From CADCTB01 sp963768975 (GTDB lineage: Bacteria > Actinomycetota > Acidimicrobiia > Acidimicrobiales > AC-14): DNA of 64,000 nucleotides. The stretch is from NCBI GenBank assembly GCA_963768975.1, contig CAVYKB010000020.1, positions 310,001 to 374,000 on the forward strand, given 5' to 3'. A program made the position numbers and the translations under genes. Shown piece after piece: positions 40,408 through 47,968 of the stretch (its first letter is position 1; every line of letters begins with the position of its first letter). The notes beneath the pieces were generated by a model that was not told the DNA's origin, ran no database searches, and saw only the letters and a program-made list of their open reading frames with translations.

Positions 40408-41259
40408 ATGAACCGCACATCGATCCTGCGAAGTGTCTGCATCATGGTGGCCGCCCTCGTCGTCGCGGTCGCCGGCATCAGTATCACCTTGGCTCAGGAA
40501 AGGGGGCCGACCGTCGTCGAAGCCGGGGCGCCGGCGCCGACGACCTCATCGTCGACGTCCAGCACGAGCACGTCCAGCACGAGCACGTCCAGCACGAGCA
40601 CGTCGAGCACCAGCACGAGCACGTCGTCGACGACGTCCACCACGGTCGCCGCCACGCCGGCGAGCACGATCCTGCGCCGGGGCGACAAGAGCCCGGCTGT
40701 GGCCGACCTCCAGAAGGACCTCCACGCCCTCGGTTACTGGCTCGGCACCCGCAACGACAGCTTCGGCCGGCTGACCGAGCAGGCGGTGACTGCCTTCCAG
40801 AAGGTCGAGGGGCTCACGCCCGACGGCGTCGCCGGCCCGGCGACCCTGGCCGCGCTGGAAGGCGCATCGCGTCCGGCCACCTCGGCGAAGGGCAACCTGG
40901 TGGAGATCGACAAGGAGCGCCAGGTGCTCTTCGTCGTCCGCAACGGCGCCGTGGCCTGGACGCTCAACGTCTCGACCGGCACCGAGAAGCCCTACCAGGT
41001 GAACGGCCGCACCGAGATGGCCGACACGCCGCCGGGACACTGGACCGTCGACTGGGTGGTGAACGGCAACGACGTGGGCGAGCTGGGTGCGCTGTACCGG
41101 CCCCGCTACTTCCACGAGGACGGGATTGCCGTCCACGGCTACCACTCCGTGCCCAACTACCCGGCATCCCACGGCTGTGTGCGGGTGACCGAAGCGGCCA
41201 TGGACTGGATCTGGTCGCAGAACGTCATGCCCCTGGGCTCGGCGGTCTGGGTGCACTGA
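40408..41259 (+). CDS. L,D-transpeptidase with peptidoglycan-binding domain
   Basis: 283 residues. Signal peptide or anchor (CIMVAALVVAVAGISITLA), a Ser/Thr repeat linker (residues about 45-80), a PG_binding_1 domain (GDKSPAVADLQKDLHALGYW...TEQAVTAFQKVEGLTPDGVAGPATLAAL) and a YkuD catalytic domain with HGYHSVP and the SHGCVR active site. It forms 3-3 cross-links or anchors proteins in the cell wall. AAGGAAG precedes the ATG. The linker is coded by 15-bp tandem repeats. Confidence 0.93.
   Translation: MNRTSILRSVCIMVAALVVAVAGISITLAQERGPTVVEAGAPAPTTSSSTSSTSTSSTSTSSTSTSSTSTSTSSTTSTTVAATPASTILRRGDKSPAVADLQKDLHALGYWLGTRNDSFGRLTEQAVTAFQKVEGLTPDGVAGPATLAALEGASRPATSAKGNLVEIDKERQVLFVVRNGAVAWTLNVSTGTEKPYQVNGRTEMADTPPGHWTVDWVVNGNDVGELGALYRPRYFHEDGIAVHGYHSVPNYPASHGCVRVTEAAMDWIWSQNVMPLGSAVWVH
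40561..40620 (+). repeat. 15-bp tandem repeat in the transpeptidase linker
   Basis: AGCACGAGCACGTCC at 40561-40575 and 40576-40590, then AGCACGAGCACGTCG at 40591-40605 and a diverged AGCACCAGCACGAGC at 40606-40620. Each codes for STSTS. Copy number could vary between strains and change linker length. Confidence 0.85.
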
Positions 41260-41297
41260 GGTCCACTAGGGCCGGCGGATCACCGATACTGGGTGCG

Positions 41298-42545
41298 ATG
41301 GCTGGACGGCGGGGGCGGCTGGGTGCCGTGATGGTGGGGGCACTCTGGCTGGCGCCCGCCGTGGCATGGGCCCAGGTGGTGCCGGTGCCCGATACGACGA
41401 CCACGACCTCGGCATCGACGACGACTTCGACGACGGCGCCGGCCAGCGTCCCCACCGTCGTTCCCGAGACGAAGATCCTCACCGTGGAGCCGGCGCCCAC
41501 GACGACGACCACCACCCGGCCGGCGCCTCGCCCCAGCACGCCGGCGCCGACCGTCCGGTCCGACTCGCCGGCGCTACGAGCCCTGGTCGAGGCTACCGCC
41601 ACCGAGCGCCGGCGCCTCGCCGGCGAGGTGGCCGACGCCGAGGCTCGGGTCGCCGGCATGGAGGCTGCGCTGGCGGCCGCCCGGGACGGGCTGTCGAGCG
41701 AGGAGGCCCGGGTGGCTGCCCTGGAGGTCGACGTCGCTCGGGCCCGGGCCGGCGTCGAGGGAGCGGCTGCCCTGGTGGCCAGGCTGGAGGCGTCGGCCAC
41801 CACGGCGGCGGAAGTCGTCCAGTCGGCCCGCACGCCTGTGGCTCGCCCGCCGGCGCCGGGCCACACGCCCCGAGACGCAGCGGTCCAGGCCCGCCAGGCG
41901 CTCGATGCCGCAGTGGCGTCCCGGCGCGATGCCGTTGCCACCCAGCTGAGCCTCCAGAAGCAGCTCGAGCAGGCCCGCCAGGGGGTGCGGGACAAGTCGT
42001 CGGAGCTGGCCGCCCGCGTGGCCGAGCTGGGCCAGGCCCGCGATGTCCTGGAAGGGCTGCGCCGGCAGCTGGTGGCCGCCGAGCAGGCGACCCCGTCGGT
42101 CGAGGGCGCCGGCGGCGTGGTCCTGGTGCCGGCGCCGAGCTCCCTGGCCAGCTCCACCATCCCCGCCGGCTGGCTGCCGCTCTACGCCCGCGGGGCGGCC
42201 ACCTGCCCGGGGCTGCCGTGGCCGGTGCTGGCCGCAGTCGGCTCGGTCGAGAGCGCCCACGGCCAGACGACCGCCGCCGGAGTGCGTGACGGGGCGAACT
42301 TCGCCGGCGCCATGGGCCCGATGCAGTTCCTCGCCGGCACGTGGGCGGCCTACAGCGTCGACGGCGACGACGACGGGGTCAGGAACGTCTACGACCCCGA
42401 TGACGCGGTGTTCGGCGCCGCCCGCTACCTCTGCGCCAGCGGGGGCGCCAACGTCGAGACGCTCCGCAGCGCCCTGTGGGCGTACAACCACGCCGACTGG
42501 TACGTCGAGATGGTTCTGGAGCTGGCGGCCAAGTACGCCGGCTGA
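41298..42545 (+). CDS. Exported coiled-coil lytic transglycosylase
   Basis: 415 residues. Signal peptide (MVGALWLAPAVAWA), Thr/Pro linker, a long coiled coil (residues about 95-270, EARVAGMEAALAAARDGLSSEEARVAAL...) and a C-terminal transglycosylase domain (WPVLAAVGSVESAHGQ with the catalytic Glu, GAMGPMQFLAGTW, DPDDAVFGAARYLCASGG, ALWAYNHADWYVEMVLELA). The coiled coil resembles PcsB-type regulators, suggesting controlled activation at division sites. GATACT ends 7 bases before the ATG. Follows the L,D-transpeptidase gene after 38 bases. Confidence 0.87.
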   Translation: MAGRRGRLGAVMVGALWLAPAVAWAQVVPVPDTTTTTSASTTTSTTAPASVPTVVPETKILTVEPAPTTTTTTRPAPRPSTPAPTVRSDSPALRALVEATATERRRLAGEVADAEARVAGMEAALAAARDGLSSEEARVAALEVDVARARAGVEGAAALVARLEASATTAAEVVQSARTPVARPPAPGHTPRDAAVQARQALDAAVASRRDAVATQLSLQKQLEQARQGVRDKSSELAARVAELGQARDVLEGLRRQLVAAEQATPSVEGAGGVVLVPAPSSLASSTIPAGWLPLYARGAATCPGLPWPVLAAVGSVESAHGQTTAAGVRDGANFAGAMGPMQFLAGTWAAYSVDGDDDGVRNVYDPDDAVFGAARYLCASGGANVETLRSALWAYNHADWYVEMVLELAAKYAG

Positions 42546-42567
42546 GGCGTTCCGGTGCCGCCGGCGG

Positions 42568-42969
42568 TCAGGCCCGGGCGGCAGCCAGCTCGGCCCGCTC
42601 TTGGAGCAGGCCGACGACGAGGTCGCGCATGGAGAACACGCCGGCGAGCTGGTCGTTCTCGTCGACGACCACGAGGTGGCGGAAGCCCTTGTCGCGCATG
42701 ACCCGGGCCGCCTCGGAGAGCTCCAGGGTGGGGGACACGGTCTTCAGGCCGCGGGTGACGCAGTCGCCCACGGTCATCTTGGCGATGTCGCCGCCCCGGG
42801 CGATGACCCGCAGGGCGTCACGGTCGGTGATGATGCCGGTGGGCACGCCGTCCTTGAGGACGACGGCGGAGCCGATGCCGCGCTCCATCATCCAGATGGC
42901 TGCGTCGTTGAAGCTGTCGCCTTCTTCGACGGTGAGCACTGCGCGGGTGATGAGCGGTCCGATCTCCAT
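42568..42969 (-). CDS. Two-CBS-domain protein
   Basis: 133 residues made of two CBS units (ITRAVLTVEEGDSFNDAAIWMMERGIGSAVVLKDGVPTGIITDRDALRVIARGGD and CVTRGLKTVSPTLELSEAARVMRDKGFRHLVVVDENDQLAGVFSMRDLV). Such pairs bind adenine nucleotides and act as energy sensors. A -10-like TAAGGT (42983-42978) ends 8 bases before the ATG. Divergent from a NuoF-like gene, with a perfect palindrome in the shared region. Confidence 0.92.
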   Translation of the reverse strand: MEIGPLITRAVLTVEEGDSFNDAAIWMMERGIGSAVVLKDGVPTGIITDRDALRVIARGGDIAKMTVGDCVTRGLKTVSPTLELSEAARVMRDKGFRHLVVVDENDQLAGVFSMRDLVVGLLQERAELAAARA

Positions 42970-43010
42970 GGGAGGCGACCTTACCCGTGCGATCCGCTTG
43001 TGAAAAGGAT

Positions 43011-43032
43011 TGTGAATGTGAACACATTCACA
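43011..43032. promoter_or_regulatory. Operator palindrome upstream of the NuoF-like gene
   Basis: TGTGAATGTG and its exact complement CACATTCACA flank AA: a perfect 22-bp palindrome 12 bases before the annotated ATG of the NuoF-like gene and 41 bases from the CBS gene. It should bind a dimeric regulator. The base composition is strikingly AT-richer than its surroundings. The regulator is not encoded adjacent. Confidence 0.75.
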
Positions 43033-43040
43033 CGTTGCGG

Positions 43041-43046
43041 TAGGAT
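43041..43046 (+). promoter_or_regulatory. -10 element of the NuoF-like gene
   Basis: TAGGAT overlaps the annotated ATG 43045 and ends exactly 7 bases before an in-frame GTG at 43054. If used, the message is leaderless and the protein starts three codons later. Confidence 0.4.
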
Positions 43047-44460
43047 GGACGCTGTGACGCTCGTACATCGGGTGCTGCACCCGAACCCCATCATCTCGCT
43101 CGAGGACCATGTGACCCGGGGAGGTGGGAAGGGGCTCACCGCAGCCCTGGAGATGACGCCGGAGGCGATCATCGAGCGGGTTTTGGCCTCTGGCCTCCGC
43201 GGCCGGGGCGGCGCCGGCTTTCCCGTCGGCCGCAAGTGGCAAACGGTCAGCCAGAACCGGATGATCGACAATCCCACCTCGGTCATCGTCAACGCCGCCG
43301 AGGGGGAGCCCGGCACCTTCAAAGACCGCACGATCCTGCGCCGCAACCCCTACGTCGTGCTCGAGGGCGCCCTGATCGCAGCCCGGGCCGTGCAGGCCGA
43401 CCTCGTGGTGGTGGGCATGAAGCGGTCGTTCTCGGGTGAGGTCGAGCGGGTGCGGGCCGCCATCGAGGAGATCGAAGACGCGGGCTGGAACGGCGACGTC
43501 ACCCTCCAGGTGTTCGAGGGCCCCGACGAGTACCTGTACGGCGAGGAGAGCGCCCTGCTCGAGACCATCGACGGTCGCTTCCCGTTCCCCCGTGTCGTCC
43601 CCACCTTCAGGCGCGGCCTGCGGGACGCCCCGGAGGACGCGCCTGTGGCGCCGGCGCTGGTGAACAACACCGAGTCGCTGGCCAACGTCCCCCGCATCGT
43701 GGCCCGGGGCCCGGAGTGGTTCCGCACCGTGGGCACCCAGGAGTCGCCGGGGACCATGGTGTGCACCGTCACCGGGTACACCCAGCGCCACGGCGTGGGC
43801 GAGGTGCTGATGGGCACGCCGCTGGGTGATGTGATCGAGGAGATCGGCGGCGGCCCCCTGCCCGGCCGTGAGATCAAGGCGGTGATGTCCGGTGTCGCCA
43901 CCGGCATCATCCGGGGCGACCAGCTGGACACGCCGGTCACCTATGAGCACCTGGCCGCCATCGGCAGCGGGCTCGGATCGGGTGCGTTCATCGTCTTCGA
44001 CGACACGGTCGACATGACCGCGGTCGCCGCCGGCGCCGCCCGCTTCCTGGCCGTGGAGTCCTGCGGGCAGTGCTCGCCGTGCAAGCTCGACGGGGAGAAC
44101 CTGACCGAGCGCCTGCTGAAGGTCACCGAGTCGGTGGCCACCGAGTTCGACATGAACGTCATCCGCAAGCGCATCGGCACGGTGGCCGACCGCTCCCGCT
44201 GCTACCTGGCCACCCAGCAACAGGTCCTCCTCGACAGCCTCCTCAAGAACTTCCCCGAGGACTTCGAGGGCCACATCACCAATGCCATCGAGCCCGTCGC
44301 CTTCGAGCTCATCGCCGAGCTGATCGACATCCGGGGCGGCAAGGCCTACCTCGACGAGCGCCACCGCCAGAAGCAGTACGACTGGTCCTACGCCAAGAAC
44401 GACTCCGGCACCGTCCCCGTCGAGCGCTTCGTGAACGCCGTCCCCAGCTGGAGGGCCTGA
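43045..44460 (+). CDS. Stand-alone NuoF-like NADH-binding iron-sulfur flavoprotein
   Basis: 471 residues. The Complex I 51-kDa fold is complete: GLRGRGGAGFPVGRKW (FMN/NADH), NAAEGEPGTFKDR, GPDEYLYGEESALLETIDG, NNTESLANVPRI, an SLBB-like region, and the 4Fe-4S ligands in SCGQCSPC and SRCYLATQ. It should oxidise NAD(P)H and pass electrons to a partner. No NuoE, NuoG or hydrogenase subunit lies nearby. A paralog is at 52873-54258. Start is ATG 43045 or GTG 43054. Confidence 0.88.
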   Translation: MDAVTLVHRVLHPNPIISLEDHVTRGGGKGLTAALEMTPEAIIERVLASGLRGRGGAGFPVGRKWQTVSQNRMIDNPTSVIVNAAEGEPGTFKDRTILRRNPYVVLEGALIAARAVQADLVVVGMKRSFSGEVERVRAAIEEIEDAGWNGDVTLQVFEGPDEYLYGEESALLETIDGRFPFPRVVPTFRRGLRDAPEDAPVAPALVNNTESLANVPRIVARGPEWFRTVGTQESPGTMVCTVTGYTQRHGVGEVLMGTPLGDVIEEIGGGPLPGREIKAVMSGVATGIIRGDQLDTPVTYEHLAAIGSGLGSGAFIVFDDTVDMTAVAAGAARFLAVESCGQCSPCKLDGENLTERLLKVTESVATEFDMNVIRKRIGTVADRSRCYLATQQQVLLDSLLKNFPEDFEGHITNAIEPVAFELIAELIDIRGGKAYLDERHRQKQYDWSYAKNDSGTVPVERFVNAVPSWRA

Positions 44461-44471
44461 ACCCAACCCCC

Positions 44472-44496
44472 GATATGCAACCAACGGTTGCATATC
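44472..44496. promoter_or_regulatory. ArsR-type operator
   Basis: GATATGCAACC and its exact complement GGTTGCATATC, separated by AAC, form a perfect 25-bp palindrome upstream of the SRPBCC-ArsR operon. A further half-site, GGTTGCACATC, lies at 44518-44528. The likely ligand is the ArsR-family repressor encoded in the same operon. Confidence 0.8.
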
Positions 44497-44556
44497 CATC
44501 GGCAACGTGCTACCTTTGGTTGCACATCGAGATCGCCGAGTGAAGGGGTGACGGAC

Positions 44557-45012
44557 ATGGACGTTGAGATGACCACGCCGGAGTACCAGATCGAGCGGGA
44601 CATCATGATCGAAGCACCCGTCGACGTGGTGTGGCGCACGATCACCGAGCCCGACCAGATTCGTCTGTGGTTCGCCGACAAGGTGGAGCTGGAGATCACG
44701 CCGGGCGCCCGGGGGTACCTGGGTTTCGGTGAGCAGGGCGGCCCGGTCGTCGTCGAGACGGTCGACCCGCCGACCCGGTTCTCGTTCCGCTGGAACCACC
44801 CCGCCGGCGAGGAGCCGGCGGTGGAGAACTCCCTCCTGGTCGAGTTCATCCTGGCCGGCGAGGGCGAGCGCACCCATCTCCGCGTTGTCGAGAGCGGCCT
44901 TAGCCTGCTGACCCGGACCGACATCGACAAGCAGCAGTATGCCGACGAGCACAACCATGGGTGGGGTGACTTCCTCGACCGGCTGGCCCGGTTGCTGACC
45001 GACCGCCCGTAA
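44557..45012 (+). CDS. SRPBCC (AHSA1-type) domain protein
   Basis: 151 residues, a helix-grip domain: IERDIMIEAPVDVVWRTITEPDQIRLWFADKVELEITPGARGYLGF and GWGDFLDRLARLL at the end. These proteins bind hydrophobic ligands or, for AHSA1, chaperones; pairs with ArsR regulators are common in actinomycetes. AAGGGG lies 9 bases before the ATG. First gene of an operon with arsR and a DUF899 gene. Confidence 0.9.
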   Translation: MDVEMTTPEYQIERDIMIEAPVDVVWRTITEPDQIRLWFADKVELEITPGARGYLGFGEQGGPVVVETVDPPTRFSFRWNHPAGEEPAVENSLLVEFILAGEGERTHLRVVESGLSLLTRTDIDKQQYADEHNHGWGDFLDRLARLLTDRP

Positions 45013-45014
45013 GG

Positions 45015-45368
45015 ATGTTGACCGAGCCCGACGACGGCCTGTGGGCGGCAATCGCCGACCCGTCCCGGCGGCGGGTGCTCGATCTCCTCGTCCAGCAGGG
45101 AGAGGCCAGCGCCAGCTTGCTGGCGGGCCAGGTGCCCTTCACCCGCCAGGCCGTCTCCAAGCACCTCGTCGTGCTGGAGGAGGCGGGCCTGGTCAGCCAT
45201 CGAAAGCAGGGCCGCGAGGTCCTCTACCGCGTCGACGTCGACCGCCTCGACCAGGCCAGCCGGGCCATGGCCGAGGTCGCCCAGCGATGGGATCAGCGGC
45301 TCGCCGCGATCAAACGCCTCGCCGAGGCGGCCCACGACACCGCCCGCCATTCAGCCTCGGACAAGTAG
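45015..45368 (+). CDS. ArsR-family transcriptional regulator
   Basis: 117 residues. Winged HTH: LWAAIADPSRRRVLDLLVQQGEASASLLAGQVPFTRQAVSKHLVVLEEAGLVSHRKQGREVLYRVD. No metal-binding CVC motif, so it probably belongs to the non-metal group that accompanies SRPBCC genes. It starts 2 bases after the SRPBCC stop and likely represses the operon through the palindrome at 44472-44496. Confidence 0.92.
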   Translation: MLTEPDDGLWAAIADPSRRRVLDLLVQQGEASASLLAGQVPFTRQAVSKHLVVLEEAGLVSHRKQGREVLYRVDVDRLDQASRAMAEVAQRWDQRLAAIKRLAEAAHDTARHSASDK

Positions 45369-45384
45369 TCCGAGAAAGGAGTTC

Positions 45385-46122
45385 ATGATGCAAAGCCCTT
45401 CGATCGTCGCGCCCGAGGACTGGGAAGCCGCCCGCCTCCGCCTCCTCGTTCAGGAGAAGCAGCTCACGAAGGCCCGGGACGCCATGGCCGCCGAGCGCCG
45501 GCGGATGCCGTGGATGGCGGTGGAGAAGGCATACGAGTTCGAGGGCCCGGCCGGCAAAGCCAGCCTCCTCGACCTCTTCGACGGCCGCCGGCAGTTGATC
45601 GTGTACCGCGCCTTCCTCGACCCCGGCGTCCACGGCTGGCCCGACCACGCCTGTGTCGGCTGCTCGATGGTGGCCGACCAGGTGGCCCACGTCGCCCACC
45701 TGAACGCCCGGGACACGACCTTGGCCTTTGCCTCGCGTGCCCCGCAGGCCGACATCCAGCGAGTCAAGGCCCGGATGGGCTGGGAGATGCCGTGGTACAC
45801 GATGAAGGACGGCTTCGATGTCGATTTCGGCGTCGACCAGTGGCACGGGACGAACGCTTTCATCCGCGAAGGCGACCAGGTGTTCCGGACCTACTTCATC
45901 AACAGCCGGGGCGACGAGGCGCTGGGAAGCACGTGGAGTTACCTCGACATGACGGCCCTCGGCCGCCAGGAAGAGTGGGAGGATTCCCCGGAGGGCTATC
46001 CGCAGGGCCGCCCGTACGTGTGGTGGACGTGGCACGACCAGGCTCCGGACGCCGGCGTCGAGCGGCCGGGCCTCATCCAGCTCCGCATCAAGGAGTCGAC
46101 GGACCGGCAGGCGATCTCGTGA
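45385..46122 (+). CDS. DUF899 thioredoxin-like protein
   Basis: 245 residues. DUF899 proteins have a thioredoxin-like fold; visible are LVQEKQLTKARDAMAAERRRMPW, SLLDLFDGRRQLIVYRAFLDPG, CVGCSMVADQV (possible redox cysteines) and the closing WTWHD. AAAGGAG precedes a double ATG (45385 and 45388). Third gene of the SRPBCC-arsR operon; expression is therefore probably ligand-controlled. Confidence 0.9.
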   Translation: MMQSPSIVAPEDWEAARLRLLVQEKQLTKARDAMAAERRRMPWMAVEKAYEFEGPAGKASLLDLFDGRRQLIVYRAFLDPGVHGWPDHACVGCSMVADQVAHVAHLNARDTTLAFASRAPQADIQRVKARMGWEMPWYTMKDGFDVDFGVDQWHGTNAFIREGDQVFRTYFINSRGDEALGSTWSYLDMTALGRQEEWEDSPEGYPQGRPYVWWTWHDQAPDAGVERPGLIQLRIKESTDRQAIS

Positions 46123-46247
46123 TCGCCCACGTCGGCGGGCTGCCCGTCGAGGAGGTGCTGCCGCTGCTGATGAGTGGGGCCGGCGCCGGCCTGGTCCTGC
46201 TGCTCGGCTCTCTGCGGCGTCGACGACCCGGCGCTCCGCGCCCTTGA
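46119..46247 (+). CDS. Small membrane protein
   Basis: 42 residues from a GTG overlapping the DUF899 stop (GTGA). It contains HVGGLPVEEVLPLLMSGAGAGLVLLLGSLRRRR: one transmembrane helix and an Arg-rich end. Similar tiny proteins beginning IAHxGGLPxEEVLP recur in actinomycete genomes, from memory. Function unknown; probably co-translated with the DUF899 gene. Confidence 0.55.
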   Translation: MIAHVGGLPVEEVLPLLMSGAGAGLVLLLGSLRRRRPGAPRP

Positions 46248-46274
46248 CGGCATTGGTCATGCGGGAGGATGCTG

Positions 46275-46302
46275 GCGCTGGGCGCGGTTCGACGCCCAGC
46301 GC
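46275..46302 (+). terminator. Hairpin after the DUF899 operon
   Basis: GCGCTGGGCG and CGCCCAGCGC, exact complements, flank an 8-base loop in the 178-base gap before the next gene. Best read as a terminator lacking a U-tract; a 5' leader structure of the next gene is an alternative. Confidence 0.5.
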
Positions 46303-46425
46303 GGTGTCCCGGACCCGGCATGTGGACGTCGCGTGAAGGGGGGCGCACTCCCGGACCGGCCACTGATCCTTGCGGTCGGACCGAGTCGTCGCCGGGCCGG
46401 CTCGGCCGCGACCGGGAAGGATCAG

Positions 46426-47352
46426 ATGACCGACGACAAGGACTTCAAGCGGATCATCCGCGCCCGCATGGCCGACACCGGCGAGCGGTACACGACGGCC
46501 AAGGCCAACCTTCGCCCGGAGGCGATCTGGGCCACGCCCTCCCTCGCCGGCGTGATCCCGATGGACCTCGGCGCGCTCCAAGCGTGGCGGGCAGAGCGGC
46601 CCCGGCCGGTGCCCGGCCCGGCGGCGCTGGCGACGTCGTACGGGCCGGACTGGGAGCTGACGGTCGACGCCGGCGGCCCCCTCGGCGTACTGGAGCCGCC
46701 GGCGCTGGAGCTGGCGCGGGTGGCCGCGCTCGGCGCCGCCCTCAGCGGCGTCGGCTACGTCGTCTTCGGCCTCCACCTTCGCCTGCCGGCGCCGGCGGGC
46801 AGCGATCCTGACAATCCCCGACCGCCCTCCCCCGAATCGCGTGGGGCCTCGCTGGAACCGCTGCAGCAAGCACAGGCCGAGCTGCACCGCCGGCTCCGGG
46901 AGCATCTGGGATTCGACCGTTCTGGCGCCATGGCCCTCAGGACCGGCCGGGTGAGACGGGATGGCGGCGAGCTCGTCCTCCCTGGAAGGAGCGAGACGAA
47001 GGTCCTCGTGGGCCGGCCCGAAGACGGGTTCGCCGGCGTCCTCGACCCGTCGACGTGGTCGACGCTCCCCGGCGAGCCGCTCGGCGCGCCTTGGGCGGCC
47101 TACGGCGTCGTGCTGCGCATCGAGCACGAGTTCCCGATGAAGCGGTTCCCGACGAACCCGCCGGAGGGATTCAGCGGCCCCTTCAGTGTCGGCCCCGCGG
47201 TCGACGACGACTACTGGGCCCACCTGGGCGGGGCGTTTACCGCAGCTGCGGCCAGCGTCGAGCTGCCGCAGTGGCCGCTCAACGAGGCCAGCCTGCACCA
47301 CCCAGGAGCTCCCGGAGGGCAACAAAAGCTCTGGCAGCAGCCGCTGCTCTGA
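46426..47352 (+). CDS. Hypothetical protein
   Basis: 308 residues. The N-terminus DFKRIIRARMADTGERYTTAKANL resembles a short motif shared by several actinobacterial DNA-associated proteins; the rest (GVVLRIEHEFPMKRFPTNPPEGFSGPFSVG) has no family I recognise. No signal peptide. GGGAAGG lies 6 bases before the ATG. Just downstream there are only fragments, so this may mark the edge of a variable patch. Confidence 0.65.
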   Translation: MTDDKDFKRIIRARMADTGERYTTAKANLRPEAIWATPSLAGVIPMDLGALQAWRAERPRPVPGPAALATSYGPDWELTVDAGGPLGVLEPPALELARVAALGAALSGVGYVVFGLHLRLPAPAGSDPDNPRPPSPESRGASLEPLQQAQAELHRRLREHLGFDRSGAMALRTGRVRRDGGELVLPGRSETKVLVGRPEDGFAGVLDPSTWSTLPGEPLGAPWAAYGVVLRIEHEFPMKRFPTNPPEGFSGPFSVGPAVDDDYWAHLGGAFTAAAASVELPQWPLNEASLHHPGAPGGQQKLWQQPLL

Positions 47353-47359
47353 CTTCCAC

Positions 47360-47584
47360 GTGCTGAGCGGCGGTCGGATCATCGCCGTGGATCTGCGGCG
47401 CCGGGCTCGACTGACCCGGCCTCGACCTCTATCTCACCCCGCCCGGAGGGGGACCGGCCTCCTCGACTTCGACGCCGCGCCCCAACTGGTCGAGGAGGCG
47501 TACCGCTACACCCAGGAGCGGCTCTCCGAGCCGGAATCGAGCACGCTCGCCGCCCTCACCGCCGATGTGGCAGCGAGGCCCTAG
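47360..47584 (+). CDS. Possible small gene or gene fragment
   Basis: 74 codons from GTG (LSGGRIIAVDLRRRARL...LLDFDAAPQLVEEAYRYTQERLSEPESSTLAALTADVAARP). The second half reads like the helical tail of a real protein and the stop overlaps the convergent stop in CTAG, as other true pairs here do. The first half is Arg/Pro-rich. Probably a remnant; no family recognised. Confidence 0.3.
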   Translation: MLSGGRIIAVDLRRRARLTRPRPLSHPARRGTGLLDFDAAPQLVEEAYRYTQERLSEPESSTLAALTADVAARP

Positions 47585-47841
47585 AGCGCGCAGTCGTACA
47601 CGCCGATGCGCAGACACGGCGGCTGGGCCGGCATCGTCGCCCCGTCGAGCAGCTGGCGGTCGCCGATGTGCTCGGGAAGCTCGACGGTTCGGCGCGCCGG
47701 CGGGTGCGAAGGGCACGTCTGGAACCCGGGGAGATCATCGGCAACGAACGTCACCACGACCGCGTCGGGCCGCACGCTTACCTGCGGCCGGCGGAGGCGC
47801 TCCTCCGGTGACCGCCCGCCGGCACACTGGCTGTCGCTCAC
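47581..47841 (-). CDS. Hypothetical protein, C-terminal part, possibly truncated
   Basis: 86 residues from GTG 47841: LVSDSQCAGGRSPEERLRRPQVSVRPDAVVVTFVADDLPG, TCPSHPPARRTVELPEHIGDRQLLDGA. This resembles the C-terminal domain of small actinobacterial lipoproteins with a CAGG...TC...P pattern. No signal peptide is in frame; upstream sequence offers only Ser/Pro-rich translation, so a lost N-terminus is likely. Confidence 0.4.
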   Translation of the reverse strand: MSDSQCAGGRSPEERLRRPQVSVRPDAVVVTFVADDLPGFQTCPSHPPARRTVELPEHIGDRQLLDGATMPAQPPCLRIGVYDCAL

Positions 47842-47968
47842 CAGGACCCGCAGGGAGGTCGAGCCGGGACCGGGCGGAGCGGCCGGCGATCGCCGCCCCG
47901 CCGAGCCACATCTGGCTGGTCCTGACCCGAACCATGAACGCGAGGGTACTTGTGGCGCCTCTGGAGAG

